In this document: in pieces, positions 21,413 to 33,304 of the stretch
Layout: every line of letters starts with the position of its first letter
Numbering within the stretch: position 1 is the first letter of the stretch
Origin: Sphaerolaimus hirsutus
Taxonomy: Eukaryota; Nematoda; Chromadorea; Monhysterida; Sphaerolaimidae
Assembly (NCBI GenBank): GCA_964036195.1
Contig: OZ038453.1
Coordinates: 25,134,352-25,198,351, forward strand
DNA: 64,000 nt
Reading direction: 5' to 3'
The notes under the pieces: model-generated
The model's input: the letters and a program-made list of their open reading frames with translations, nothing else
What the model was told of the DNA's origin: nothing
The model's database searches: none
Made by a program: the position numbers and the translations under genes

Positions 21413-22295
21413 ACCGTATTTATCTGAATAGAAGGCGCGCTACTATTTTTGTCAACTTCCCGTAATTTTTTGTTAACTTCACTTTCTCCCGCCTTTCTAT
21501 TGGAAGATGCCCTTCTATTTTTCAGCCATTTTTCTGCCTATTTTCAATTTTTTTAATGTTCTGCCAAACTTTTTTTCAAATTGTTACGCCACATATGATA
21601 GAATGACGATTCCATAGCGCTCATTCAAAATTTCATCTTAAAATCGCACCAAAAAATTAACCAACGCCATTAAATAACAGCCTCCGCTGACATTTTTATA
21701 TTTGTATCCATTTGGCACAATTCCAGCAGTTTTGACATTTTTATTGGAGACCACCTCTACCGTATTTCCTCGAAATACCCCCCCCCCCTCGAAATACCCC
21801 CCCCCCTCGTTTGACCCCCCCCCCTCTCGAGACCACTATGAAACAATCACCCCCCCCCCCCCTCGAAATACCCCCCCCCCAAATTGAGTGTAAAGAGAAC
21901 GTACATCACAAATATGGCAGTTTGTGTTCTGCGTAGTGCAGAACACACGTTAAAACAATGTCGGAATCACGTTAGAACAGTGTACATACCATCTACATAC
22001 TAATATTAGTCTACAGAACCTTATAAATGGCGGTTTTTGTATCATTTTTCGACGTCTGCGTACGTTTCAGACGACAATTTCGTACTTGGTTTTCAAAAAT
22101 TTTCTTGTGAAATAATAACCCCCCCCCCCTCGAAATACCCCCCCCCCTCGTTTGACCCCCCCCCTCTCGGGACCACTATGAAACAATCACCCCCCGGGGG
22201 GTATTTCGAGGAAATACGGTATATTTATTTTGTGGCCCAAAAAGATCAAAAGTGTACCTTCTATTGGGGACGGCCTTTTTTACAAAAGATACGGT
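21413..22295. repeat. TACCGTATTT-family element, word AATAGAAG, interrupted by another member
   Basis: Opens with TACCGTATTTATCTGAATAG and has ACCTTCTATTGGGGACGGCC near 22256, with a degraded closing end (AAAAGATACGGT). The element at 21761-22220 is nested in it. Confidence 0.45.
21761..22220. mobile_element. TACCGTATTT-family MITE, word CGAAATACCCC
   Basis: Terminal inverted repeats TACCGTATTTCCTCGAAATA and the complement, with long C or G runs and repeated CGAAATACCCC words inside. Two near-identical internal blocks each carry 'accactatgaaacaatcacc'. The short open frames here come from the repeat. Confidence 0.75.
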
Positions 22296-22494
22296 CTCAC
22301 TCTCAGCATTACACTGAGTATCTACGACTACAGCTCAGATATTTATGTTTAGAATATTGTGAATATGTAATGAACGGAGATTTCACGTAAAATATTATAC
22401 CTACAAAATTGGGTATGGAATAACGTTGTTGTTTTATAGAAAACGTTTTTTTTAAGTTCCCAGATATGGCTATGAGTCAACATTTCTATACAGG

Positions 22495-22777
22495 TATTGT
22501 ATTTACTCGAATAATTCCCTCTTGTTGAATAATTCCCCCTGGAATAATCCCCCCTTAAGGCCATAGGATAGGATCAATTTGTTATGTCAAATTTGAACAA
22601 AACTGGCATTTTAGTGTGTTTAAAATGCATATTTTGTGGAATGACTTGATAGAAACATGCTTGAAAATTTTGGCGAAAAATAATTCCCACTTGAATAATT
22701 CCCCCTCGAATAGTATCCCTCAAAAAAGTCTGACGAAAAAATAATCCCCTAGAGGGATTATTCGAGTAAATATGGTA
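22495..22777. mobile_element. TACCGTATTT-family MITE, word GAATAATCCCC
   Basis: TATTTACTCGAATAATTCCC at the left and GGGATTATTCGAGTAAATA at the right, with GAATAAT-C-run words between. A fragment of the same type lies near 23060-23105. Confidence 0.65.
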
Positions 22778-23407
22778 GATCAGACAGGCCGGCTACAGGG
22801 GGTGTTTTTTTTAAATGCAAGCATCGAAAACATCCTTCAACAGCTGCCAAACTTTCTAGTACTTTTCACTAGGTATTTTGCGATTTTTTCACGCTAGCGT
22901 GCAATTTCACATATCGATTTACATTGGTGGTTGTTTTCATTCATTCATAACGGATAATTTTCTTAAAACATATAACAAAAATATGACATTCCACTCTATT
23001 CCCACCCATCAAACGTGGGAACTATTTAAAGTTGTGATAAAAATTTTACTCATTCTGCTAGCAGGGGGATTATTCAAGGGGGGGGCCTTAAACTTTGGTA
23101 TAATACCAGGGGATGTACCACTAAATGACTAGTGCCTGAAACGGGTGAAAATGGCATTGATTTCAGTGTGATTTAAACACGGTTTATTTTGCTGATATTT
23201 AAAACGGTGGTAAACCAGCTAACGGTTGATGTTTGTTTATGTAAAATAAATTTTAAAAAATACAGCTTACACTGGGGTGTGATATTTAGTTTATGCGTGC
23301 TTCTGGTGAGGGGCGGGATAAAATTGTTCGCACGCATATTTTCGGGCAGCCCGATACACTTTAAATACATTTCTGACTTGACATTACCCAATTAACTAAC
23401 ATTGATC

Positions 23408-24925
23408 ACTTTACATTAACCACTTGAAATTGATTTGTCATGTGACCAATTGGGAAACAGTGGAAATGGGGATGGGTCATGTGACCAATTGGGAAACAGT
23501 GGAAATGGGGATGGGTCATGTGACCAATTGGGAAATGGGGGATGGTCATGTGACCAATAGGGAAATGGAGTCGGTAATGTGACCAATTAGGAAATGGGGG
23601 TGGGTCATGTGACCAATTGGGAAATGGGGGCTGGTCATGTGACCAAAAGGGAAATGGAGTCGGTAATGTGACCAATTGGGAAATGGGGGTGGGTCATGTG
23701 ACCAATTGGGAAATGGGGGCTGGTCATTTGACCAATAGGGAAATGGAGTCGGTAATGTGACCAATTGGGAAATGGGGGTGGGTCATGTGACCAATTGGAA
23801 AATGGGGGTGGGTCATGTGACCAATAGGGAAATGGAGTCGGTAATGTGACCAATTAGGAAATGGGGGTGTGTCATGTGACCAATTGGGAAATGGGGGTGG
23901 GTCATGTGACCTTTTGGGAAATATGATGTGACCAATAGCAAAATGGAGTCGGTAATGTGACCTATTGGGAAATGGGGGTGGGTCATGTGACCAATTGGAA
24001 AATGGGGGTGGGTCATGTGACCAATTGGGAAATGGGGGCTGGTCATGTGACCAAAAGGGAAATGGAGTCGGTAATGTGACCAATTGGGAAATGGGGGTGG
24101 GTCATGTGACCTTTTGGGAAATATGATGTGACCAATAGCAAAATGGAGTCGGTAATGTGACCTATTGGGAAATGGGGGTTGGTCATGTGACCAATTGGGA
24201 AATGGGGGCTGGTCATGTGACCAATAGGGAAATGGAGTTGGTAATGTGATGAATTGGGAAATGGGGGTGGGTCATGTGACCAATTGGGAAATATGATGTG
24301 ACCAATAGCAAAATGGCATTGGTAATGTGACCTATTGGGAAATGGGGGTGGGTCATGTGACCAATTGGGAAATGGTGGTGGGTGATGTGACCAATTGGGA
24401 AAGGGGGGTGGGTGATGTGACCAATTGGGAAATGGGGGTGGGTCATGTGACCAATTTGGAAATGGGATGGGTCATGTGACCAATTGGGAAATGGGATGGG
24501 TCATGTGACCAATTGGGATATGGGGTGGGTCATGTGACCAATTGGGAAATGTTGGTGGGTGATGTGACCAATTGGGAAAGGGGGGTGGGTGATGTGACCA
24601 ATTGGGAAATGGGGGTGGGTCATGTGATCAATTGGGAAATGGGGTAGGTCCTGTGACCTATTGGGAAATGGGGTGGGTCATGTGACCAATTGGGAAATTG
24701 GGGTGGGTCATGTGACCAATTGGGAAATGGGGTAGGTCATGTGACCTATTGGGAAATGGGGTGGGTCATGTGATGTGACCAATTGGGAAATGGGGGTGGG
24801 TCATGTGACCAATTGGGAAATGGGGTAGGTCATGTGATCTATTGGGAAATGGGGTGAGTCGTGTGATTGTGAACAGTTGCGAAATGGGGGTGGGTCATGT
24901 TACCAATTTGGAAATGGGGATGGAT
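23408..24925. repeat. ~30-bp tandem satellite with GTCATGTGAC core
   Basis: Roughly 50 tandem monomers of about 29-30 bp (ggtcatgtgaccaattggga plus an A/G tail). In the left half three monomers form an 89-bp higher-order unit in which every third copy varies (gagtcggtaatgtgacc). Each typical monomer has the near-palindrome GTCATGTGAC. Open frames here are repeat artefacts. There are no unique spacers, so it is not a CRISPR array. Confidence 0.95.
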
Positions 24926-26492
24926 GGGTCATATTTCTGCTTTTCGTACAGAGATCCAATTATTTTACATCCGATGCAGATTAGACAAAAACTGCAGAAA
25001 ATCGAATCCTAATCTACATGAAAACGTGAAAATCAGCATAGCATACATGATCGCTGCCTTATTTTATTTGAATTGCCATTGTTGTCATTTCCAACATTGT
25101 TCGTTATAAGCTATTTCAGTTTAATTAACGGTAAATCAACAGACGGATTGAAATAAAAAGTTATCTCAATTTGCCCTTAGAAAGAGCAGCCCTTTCAAAG
25201 TCTCATAAGAGAAAACATACCATAAATATCGAAAACAGCGCAAATTATTCCACTGGGGCATTTATATTTTCGAAGCCCAACCCTCATTTTACTTGTCCAA
25301 TGACACTTTGCATTTGTCTTCTGGTCACTTGGGTGGTCCAGCCCATACATAGACGCGTATTTAGATAAAGTGCGTATTGTTGCTTACGGTACAGGGTGGG
25401 TCGGGTTTGAAGTGATTTTTTTATTTTTTGTTTTCTATTTAAAAAATGGGAATTGTGATCTGAACTCTGATCTGAGGGAATTGTGATCTAAAACTATTGC
25501 CTATCATTTATTGCCTAAATTTTAGTCATGTTAGATATTTATGAAGTGAACATTTTTATTGAACACCCAGACCTCCTCTGAGGCTACACACACTGGGTGT
25601 CAACTCGTTTCCATGTCAATTCCGATTTAAGTTGACGGGTCGCAGGACAATTTTCAAGTTCGCATGCACCAAAGGAATTACCGGTATGAGCATTTGAAAG
25701 TCGTTCCCCAACCGGTCAACTAAAATCTGAATGGAAACCAGTTGACACTTGATTTCACTGTCAACTAGTATGGGTAGGGCCTTTGGAAAATTGTCTAGTC
25801 AAAGCCAAGTAAGATGCATCACTTTGATGATGTCCATTTGCATAGAAGCATTTGCCATATCCCACTCATAAGTTGCATACTCCCGTCATAAGTTCCGTGT
25901 TTCAGTTCTGATGAGATTAGGTGTAGATGTCATCTAGAATTCACAAAGTAAGAACTGAATAAACATAGAATTTGAGAGTATACATGGCTATATTATGTAG
26001 TAGGTATTCAGTGTGTATAAGAAAAATGGTTGGCGCGCATTTGCTTACATAAATATATCCGGGTAGTAAATAAACAGCGTCCCATGAAGGTTCGGCACCC
26101 TGACAGATTTCAAAATATACAACTGTAACCCACTGAAATAACGATAACCCGAGACAAAATGTATGCTACAAATAGACTGTATAGCCTGATATTTTTTCAT
26201 AGTTTGAAATTAAATCAGGATTTGGGACTGGAATGCCCTAGGTGGGGGTAACCCCACAAATCGCCCAGCTATCTATATATTCCAATAGAAATCATTTGGC
26301 TACTATTCCCTGAACCCCTCCTGACATTTTACAACAATTTTTACACTTTTTACATGACATTTTACATTTACAATAACATTTTATAAAGTCTGTATCTGGA
26401 AGTGTCAACTAAATCAATCATTTTTTGTTGATGGATCCACTATGCAAAATGGCACAGATTATAATCAAGTTTATGGTGGGAGTTTACCATAT
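24926..26492. other. no gene recognised
   Basis: AT-rich DNA. Around 25570-25790 the words GTTGAC/GTCAAC recur in both orientations, suggesting an old word element, but no ends could be fixed. Confidence 0.35.
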
Positions 26493-26655
26493 ATACTGTA
26501 TTTGCTTGAATAATCCCCCAGGGAATAATTATTTCATTGGACATTTTTTGAGAGGGAAATATTCAAGGGGGGGATACTTATTTCCTCACTTGTCGTACAG
26601 GGAGGATTTTTCGAGGGGGGTATTCAAGGGGGTGTCTATTCAAGCAAATATGGTA
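26493..26655. mobile_element. TACCGTATTT-family MITE, word GAATAATCCCC
   Basis: ACTGTATTTGCTTGAATAAT on the left and TATTCAAGCAAATATGGTA on the right, 163 bp, with G-run words inside. It is one of the shortest members. Confidence 0.65.
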
Positions 26656-26910
26656 TTGTACCGGGTTTGTATTATATTTGCCAGGTCAAAGTATATCACT
26701 TGAGATCGAACTTGGATTGGACGCTCTGTATATATGTACCTAAGTATCGCCTCTTGTCAATTTGAAGTGTGGAATTCAAGTTTTCCCACAGGAAAACCCG
26801 TATCAATCATGCGTCCAGGTATAGATGGAACTGTCACTCAACCCTTTGCATATACCTGAATACCTTTTTGGAACATTCTTATCTTTTGGAAAGTTCCGTA
26901 TATTCGTGAA

Positions 26911-27275
26911 TACCGTATTTCTTCGAAATATCCCCCTCAATTAACCCCCCTCGAAATACCCTTGTCTTGAATGAGGTACATCATGTATACAATGTACATG
27001 ATGTATTTATTGGAGCCAAATCTCATCGCAGCTATACATACAGTAGTTTGCATAGCTATCTACGTTTGAATTCTCTGATACGTCCCGTTTGGTGACGTTC
27101 ATTACCAGTTTCGCTATGTAAAACCACATTCTTTACTACAATATTTACGAAAATTTCTAGCGAATTAATAACCTCCCCCTCTCGAATAAACCCCCCCCCC
27201 CACCTCGAAATACCCCCCTCAAAATTTCCACTCTGAAAAAATAAACTCCTGGGGGTATTTCGAAGAAATACGGTA
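26911..27275. mobile_element. TACCGTATTT-family MITE, word CGAAATACCCC
   Basis: TACCGTATTTCTTCGAAATA and its complement close a 365-bp element with CGAAATACCCC words. It carries the CTTCGAA variant in both ends. Confidence 0.75.
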
Positions 27276-27326
27276 AGTTTTTTAATGAGGGGTGTCGTGA
27301 TAAATTGAACAGGGGTTATTTTGGGG

Positions 27327-27403
27327 TAGTGATGTGAGAAGCGCCAAAAGCGCCAAGGCGCTTTTTCCTTTGGCGCTAGCGCCACGGCGCTTTTAAGTCA
27401 CTA
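27327..27403. mobile_element. 77-bp TAGTGATG-family element, word AGCGCC
   Basis: TAGTGATG at the left, TCACTA at the right, flanked by TTTTGGGG and TTTAGGGG (7 of 8 identical). The interior is almost only GCGCC/GGCGC words in both orientations. It is the smallest complete word element here. Confidence 0.7.
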
Positions 27404-27411
27404 TTTAGGGG

Positions 27412-28143
27412 CATAACTCTATCGCACATTTTCGTCACAGTCAGCATTGTATTTATCGCCAAAATGAAGTTACCTTCCACCAGACCAAACTAGGGATGAG
27501 AAAAATGTTCACTGCACTGAGAATGTTCACTAGAATGAGTTGTTTTTACTCTCTACGACAAGCGTAGTTGGCAAACGTCCAATTCCAGTAAACTCAAATG
27601 CCATTCAAATTTCTAACACGTTGATTACTAGTTTACCAAATTTTCAGTTTACTGGCTGTATACTAGTGTGTGCAGAGCCAATAAAAGCTACATTCAATAG
27701 TATACGGTAACATTAATACGTTTTGCCGAATGCATTTCAAGTTATCCCATTAATCTTAAGAAAATAATCCCAAAGTGCCAATTCGAAAGTCCACAATTGC
27801 GCATTTTATTTCCTCGACATTCATGTCAGATTTTTTTATTTAGAAAACCAACTTTTCGAAAACGCTTTTCGTCGCTGGGGTGCCATTTGTGATGTAATAA
27901 AATATCATTGTCATGTTCATGTGCTTTTTTGACAAAAACACATTGGAACTTTTTGCCGTTCATAAATTTGCTTTGAAATTGTGCAATGTAATTTAGTACC
28001 AGCACATTGTGTTGTAAAATGGGGTTTTTATCTTTTAGTTTTCACAAAAATTTCGCTATCGGTGATTTCAGAGTGAGTTTTTTCGGATTTATAAATATTT
28101 GTATTCGGATTTATAGATATTATAAATAAATATTAAATATAAA
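27412..28143. other. no gene; relic of a TTTACTGG word repeat
   Basis: Between about 27490 and 27690 GTTCACT/TTTACTGG words occur, ending in 'actagtgtgtgcag'. Similar tracts are at 50480-50700 and 52755-52990 in receptor introns. The rest is AT-rich and unassigned. Confidence 0.4.
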
Positions 28144-28259
28144 TACCGTTTTTCCTCGAAATACACTCAGGTCTGAGCGAGCTTATGAAAAAATAAACCC
28201 CTCAAAATTTACACTCTGGAAAAATAACTCCCCTGGGGGTATTTCGAGGAAAAACGGTA
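28144..28259. mobile_element. 116-bp TACCG-family MITE, word CGAAATACCC
   Basis: TACCGTTTTTCCTCGAAATA at the left and its complement at the right; a very short member with both ends sharing the GTTTTTCC variant. Confidence 0.7.
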
Positions 28260-28681
28260 AGTACATTATGTGTCTATTTTTATTTGTGAATAAGCGACAA
28301 ATTTCGAATTTAGTCGCAAATTTCCTGTCAATTGACGAGTGGAATCGAATTAATGGAAAATTGCTCACTTAGCATTAGAACGCTTTCAAATTAGGGGTAC
28401 CTCAAAATTTGTCGTTTTGCGTCACCAAAAAGTGTTGGTTCTGCCATACTTTTACGTATTTTTTCAGCAAGTTATGGTTGGCAGATATATTTTCAAAAAT
28501 GGTTGTTGTTGTTTTTCAAACGCGTGATAAAAAAAAAAATTTATACAAGAAGAAACTGCAACCACGATTTTTATACCTACTTAGGTATTCATAGTGTTGA
28601 AAGCAACCTTTTTCGATAAAAGAGCATTTGTTAAAAAAACGTTTTTGTCTGCTAACTAACTTGCTAACAGTCAGGAGGTAT

Positions 28682-29086
28682 TGGAGATGGCTGGCTTTTT
28701 CAATGTTTTTTTAAACATTATCTAAAAAAATTCTAGCATTTATTCCATTTTTGAAATGGCTACTGCAATTCTAAAAAACTTATAAGCCATTATAAATTAG
28801 TTCACTAGATATTTTGTATCTTTACAAACTTCCACTGTGTGGAACACCCTTCTCAATCTACTAGCCTTCTGTTATAACATTATTTAAGCACTATTCCATA
28901 CCCAACTTCACTATAAAGTAATGTACATTTGACGAAAAACGATAAATTTATGTAACAAGTTGACATAAAAATGGATTGTTTGGCACTTTGCAGAAATCAC
29001 CACTGATAAGAGTTTCTAAGAAAAAACGTCTTAATTCAAAAACCTTTTTTTAAATTGACTTATTTAAATTTTTTTCCATCCCTACA
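28682..29086. repeat. TTTTTAAA word element
   Basis: GGAGATGGCTGG at the left and CCATCCCTAC at the right with TTTTTTAAA runs between. It resembles 35446-35919, which opens with GGGGATGGCTGG. The flanks do not give a clean target duplication. Confidence 0.4.
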
Positions 29087-29386
29087 AGGTATAAAGCCTC
29101 CATAAGTGTACACGAGCAGCCATTTTATTATTACTTATTCATAGGAAAGGGATGTAGAGGTAAATTAATACTAATACACTCACACTTTGTGTACAGTGTG
29201 TGCTTTGATGTAAATAAGAGTGGTCTCTAGACCTAACAAATCACCATCCATAATTGATATCACTAATAGGAAAAAGTGATATCTGTATTTTGCCTAGAGT
29301 AATTTGTGATGTTAAAAAACGTTTTTCCAATACTAGTTCACCACACTTATTTATGAACTTTAAGTGAAAGAAATGAAACTACTGAT

Positions 29387-29660
29387 GGCAGTCTCAAGCC
29401 CTGTAATGTGTGAAGTAAAGTGTAATGTTGTTTTTCACATAAGATTTGGACACAAAACAAAAGATGTGGATGTGAAAAATTGATGCACAATTGACACTAC
29501 TTTTTGACTTTACATTTTACACTTTGCATGACAATTTACACTTGCATTTGACTTTACATTTGACACTTTGCATGACAATTGACACTTGACTTGATTTGAC
29601 ATTGCATTACTTGACTTGACTTGACTTTACTTTACACTTTACAGGACTTGGGACTGCCCC
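29387..29660. repeat. word element, word GACACTTTAC/ATGACATTT
   Basis: GGCAGTCTCAAGCCCTGTAA at the left and the inverted form ACAGGACTTGGGACTGCCCC at the right. The interior repeats GACACTTT, TTGACATT and ATGACAATT words. Relatives occur at 34355-34550, 49847-50140, 51768-51970, 53842-54245 and 58428-58534. Confidence 0.65.
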
Positions 29661-30230
29661 CAGATTGACACATGTCAAAATTACACTTTTCAGGAATCCC
29701 TGATATTTAGATCTGCCAAACTTTTTTTAAATATATTTTCCAAGCAGACACCAGACAGCATTATTATAGACAATATTAAGTCCAATCATAAGAGGTCTGC
29801 ATATGTTTACTGATGAATATTACATGAAATTAGATACTTGAAAATGTATGCATTGCTCAATACTGGTGTTGTTAAATTGGCAACCCAAAACCTTTCATAG
29901 TTGTTAAACGTATTTAGGTATGTTTACTCAAAAATACCTATACTTGAGTACTGTGTGAATATGTTTATGTTTCCTCTGAAAAAAACAGTAATTGCTTTTA
30001 CATATACTTTTTGAAGTACTCATGTACACAAAACATATTTCAGATAGGTATTTATGGCACTTTTCAAGGCACCTTTCAAGGAAAAAAGGGAGGAAAAAGC
30101 AAAAATAGGGAAAAATAGCCCAACATTGGTATATAAGGAGTCAATTAAGAACATATATAGACAAAAATAACTGAAAATAGTCAAAAAACATACAAATAGT
30201 TAATTTGAAGGAGAAAACAGGGGATAAGAT

Positions 30231-31389
30231 CAACGATGGGTAAGTTCTCCAAAAAAAAACACTTTCTGTGTTTTGAGTTTTTCAAAAATGAATACCTGTG
30301 TTTTGAGTTTTTCTTGAGTAACTCTGTTTTTATTTCTGTGTTTTTTTGTAAAAACTTGAGTTTTTTTAGTTTTTTTTCTAAAAAAACTCGAGTTTTTTCC
30401 AAAAAATTCGAGTTTTCCCCCAAAAAATTTTGATTTACAGCATTTCGATCTGGAAACAGTGGTTTTCTTATAAAATATTGGTTTTGCACATGTTTTAACC
30501 CCACACAACATTTGTGTATTCATTCAAGTGTCAAAAAAGTCCATAAAAATGTCCACAATGAGGACATCAACATCACAACACCAGCAACAAAATGCCCAGA
30601 AACGACAATTTACACAGTACTCCAAAATTCTTCAATGGATGTGCACTGTATGGAAGACTACGGAATTGATTTGAACTACAACTACCATATTACCTCCAAA
30701 TACCCCCATGGGCATTATTATTTCATCAGAAAGTTTTGTAAGGATCATAGAAAATAGTAGGCATTTACGTACCCAAAACAGGTTATAAATGCATACAAAC
30801 AGGATATATTTGAAATCAACATGTAGATAGCTACACAACTTAGTACAGTCTATATGTAGCTGCGATGCGAATTAGCAGTAATAAATACATCATGTACATT
30901 GGATACATGATGTACATCATGCCAGAGGGGGGTATTTCGAGGGGGGCGGGGCTTATTACTTCACCAGTCCATTTTGAGGGGAGTTAATTCAAGGGGGGGG
31001 GGTTAATTCAAGCTAATAAGGTATACTTGAATGTCGAAACTTGAATTGTCAAATCCACCATGAGATGTGCATGCCATCTTGAATTTCTTTTTTGTACCAT
31101 TATAAAATATGAATACATGATGTACATATTTACATACTATAGATGCTTATCTTATCTTGTTTAGTTTAACTGAATGAATGTACATTCAACCGCTTTGTTG
31201 AAAAAACACACAAAAACTCAAAAAACTTTTCTGTGTTTCCGTGTTTCTGTGTTTCTGTGTTCTCCAAAAAAAAACTCATTTGAGTTTTGAGTTTTTCAAA
31301 ATTTATGAGTTTCCGTGTTTCTGTGTAAAACAAAAACACAGAAACTCAATGAGTTTCTGTGTTCAATTTCTGTGTTTTTTCCATCGTTG
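30231..31389. mobile_element. AACGATGG-family hAT-like element, words TTTGAGTTTT and CACAGAAAC
   Basis: Ends CAACGATGG and CCATCGTTG, with the exact 8-bp target duplication GATAAGAT at 30223-30230 and 31390-31397. The subterminal regions are packed with 'tgagtttttc' and 'tttctgtgttt' words on both strands. A TACCG-type MITE (30682-31023) is inserted inside. There is no transposase frame, so it is non-autonomous. Its relative is at 46523-47357. Confidence 0.85.
30682..31023. mobile_element. TACCGTATTT-family MITE nested in the AACGATGG element
   Basis: TACCATATTACCTCCAAATA at the left and AAGCTAATAAGGTA at the right, with G-run words. Both ends are diverged. Confidence 0.5.
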
Positions 31390-31599
31390 GATAAGATAAG
31401 AAAGATTTTGAGTGAAAATTGGAGCGAAAATTACCAAAAATACAAGTTTTCTGCAGAAAAAGTATTTTACTCACGTTTACTCATTAGTAAAATTTAAAAA
31501 ACTTACTTTACGTTTTCTGTACTCATACTCAGAGAGTGTGTAAAAATACTGTATGGTTACTTATATTTAAAAAAGTTAAGTAAAATGTTAACAACTCTC

Positions 31600-32328
31600 A
31601 ACCATTGTATTTACACATGGCGAAAAAAGCCAATGAATGCATACCCTCACATGGTTTAATCTGTAACTTGATGTTGCGCAAAATGTTGCAAATTACAATC
31701 AACATCGCACTCAATTAATCCCCCACTCCACTCTTTTTTTCCATTTTTTTAAATCATTCAATTTTTTGCCATCCGACCGAAAAATGGAAATGTCAAAAAA
31801 GGCGGGACCACCCACATAGTTCGCATGATGCAAGCGCAAGTTCAACGAGAATACATATGAGAAGGGCACTCGCGCTCCACTGGTTGCGTATGCATTTTTC
31901 TCATTTTTAGCTAGCCAGTGTTGGGAAATGCGCCATTTTTGTTTGGCGGAAATAATGTTTTTTAGATATTTTTTTGTGAGATTTAATAAATATTTAAAAT
32001 GGTTTTATTTTCAAAATTCACGTTCGCCAGCAGTCAGCCAACCCCAGAAAATTTTCAAATATCAATCCAGACAAAAAATTTACCCAATCCTAATACTGAA
32101 TTTTTTGAGACTATGTTGAGAAAAACTTTTCTGCAAAAAAATAGAGAAAAAGCTGAATACCAAAATTATTGGCCAAAATGCTGAGCATAACCCCGAGACC
32201 CAAATTTAATATCTGAAATTTTTATTAAAAAAACAATTCTAATCCCAAAAAGTCAATCCCATTCAAACTCCAATACTCTGTGAGATAACAATCACTCACA
32301 GCTTAAATAGGTTTCTTTGACTGAATAC
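31600..32328. other. no gene recognised
   Basis: AT-rich DNA with poly-A and poly-T runs; two overlapping short frames near 31930-32180 have no coding character. Confidence 0.35.
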
Positions 32329-33296
32329 CAGAGTTGTTAAAGTGTATTTACATTTACTCAAAAAATATATATATACTTGAGTACTTTACATAGTAAATAC
32401 ATTTTACATTTCCACCGGAAAACGACCTGTACTCTACTCGTATGTGTACTGTTTGAAAGTATGTGAGTACTATACTTTCAAAGTATGTGAGTACTATACT
32501 TTTGAAAGTATGTGAGTACTATACTTAGTATGTGGTTAAAATTAAAACGATTAGTTGTTTCTTGTGAGGGGTAGGGAAATCGATGTCCCTCACTTTTACT
32601 TTACTCACTTTTATGCTTCCTGGGTACAGAATTAAAAAATACTTGTTTTGTATTTAAAAAAATTACTTGACGTCTTGTACTCCATAGTTGTTTAAACGTA
32701 TTTACTTTTACTCGATAAATATGTATACTCGAGTACAGAGTAAATATGTTTACGTTTATGTAGTAAATATGTTTACGCAAAAAGTTCTGGTACTCGCTTT
32801 TACATATCCTTTTTGAAAGTACTCAAGTACAGAAAACATATTTCAGATAGTTTTTTTACAGGTTTTTAAAGGCATAGAAAGGAAAAAAAGGTGAAATTTA
32901 GCTAAAAATACATGAAACTAGTCGAAAATGGATATAGAACCAAAAATATAGTCAACAATTGCATAAAATAGGCAAAAAGTTATGAAAATAGCTCATTTTG
33001 AGTGACATTTCTCGAAAATTTTGGCAACATTTCTCAAAAGTACTCACGTTTACGTTTTTTGCGGGGAAAAGTACGTTTACTCACGTTTACTCATGAGTAA
33101 AAGTAAAAAAAATTACTTGACGTTTTCTGTACTCAAGGGGTGAGTAAAAAATAAATACTTTACGTTTACGTATACTTTGAAAAAAGTTCGGTACTTTTAA
33201 CAACTCTGTTATACTCGAGTATGAGTAAAAATAAATACTGTAGGTAAATATGTCTACATTTACTTTCGAAAAAGTGAAGTAATTTTAACAACTCTG
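32329..33296. mobile_element. CAGAGTTG-family hAT-like element, word TTTACTC/GAGTA
   Basis: CAGAGTTG at the left and CAACTCTG at the right, flanked by CTGAATAC and TTGAATAC (7 of 8 match). GAGTACT, TTTACTC and CACGTTTAC words occur throughout. An extra inverted end near 33205 suggests two copies joined head to tail. Confidence 0.75.
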
Positions 33297-33304
33297 TTGA
33301 ATAC

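Larger units (their letters stand above)
29899..31599. mobile_element. degraded CAGAGTTG-family element, word TACTCA/TTTACT, with nested insertions
   Basis: TAGTTGTTAAACG at the left and AACAACTCT at the right with TTTACTCA and CACGTTTAC words. The CAACGATGG element 30231-31389 is inserted in it. Confidence 0.55.

Noticed and set aside
23406..24446. Series of minus-strand frames with His/Pro/Phe repeats
   Set aside because: They are products of the tandem satellite, shift by 89 bp from one to the next and have no start or splice context.
23408..24925. CRISPR-like array
   Set aside because: Repeats adjoin each other with no unique spacers, and the genome is animal.
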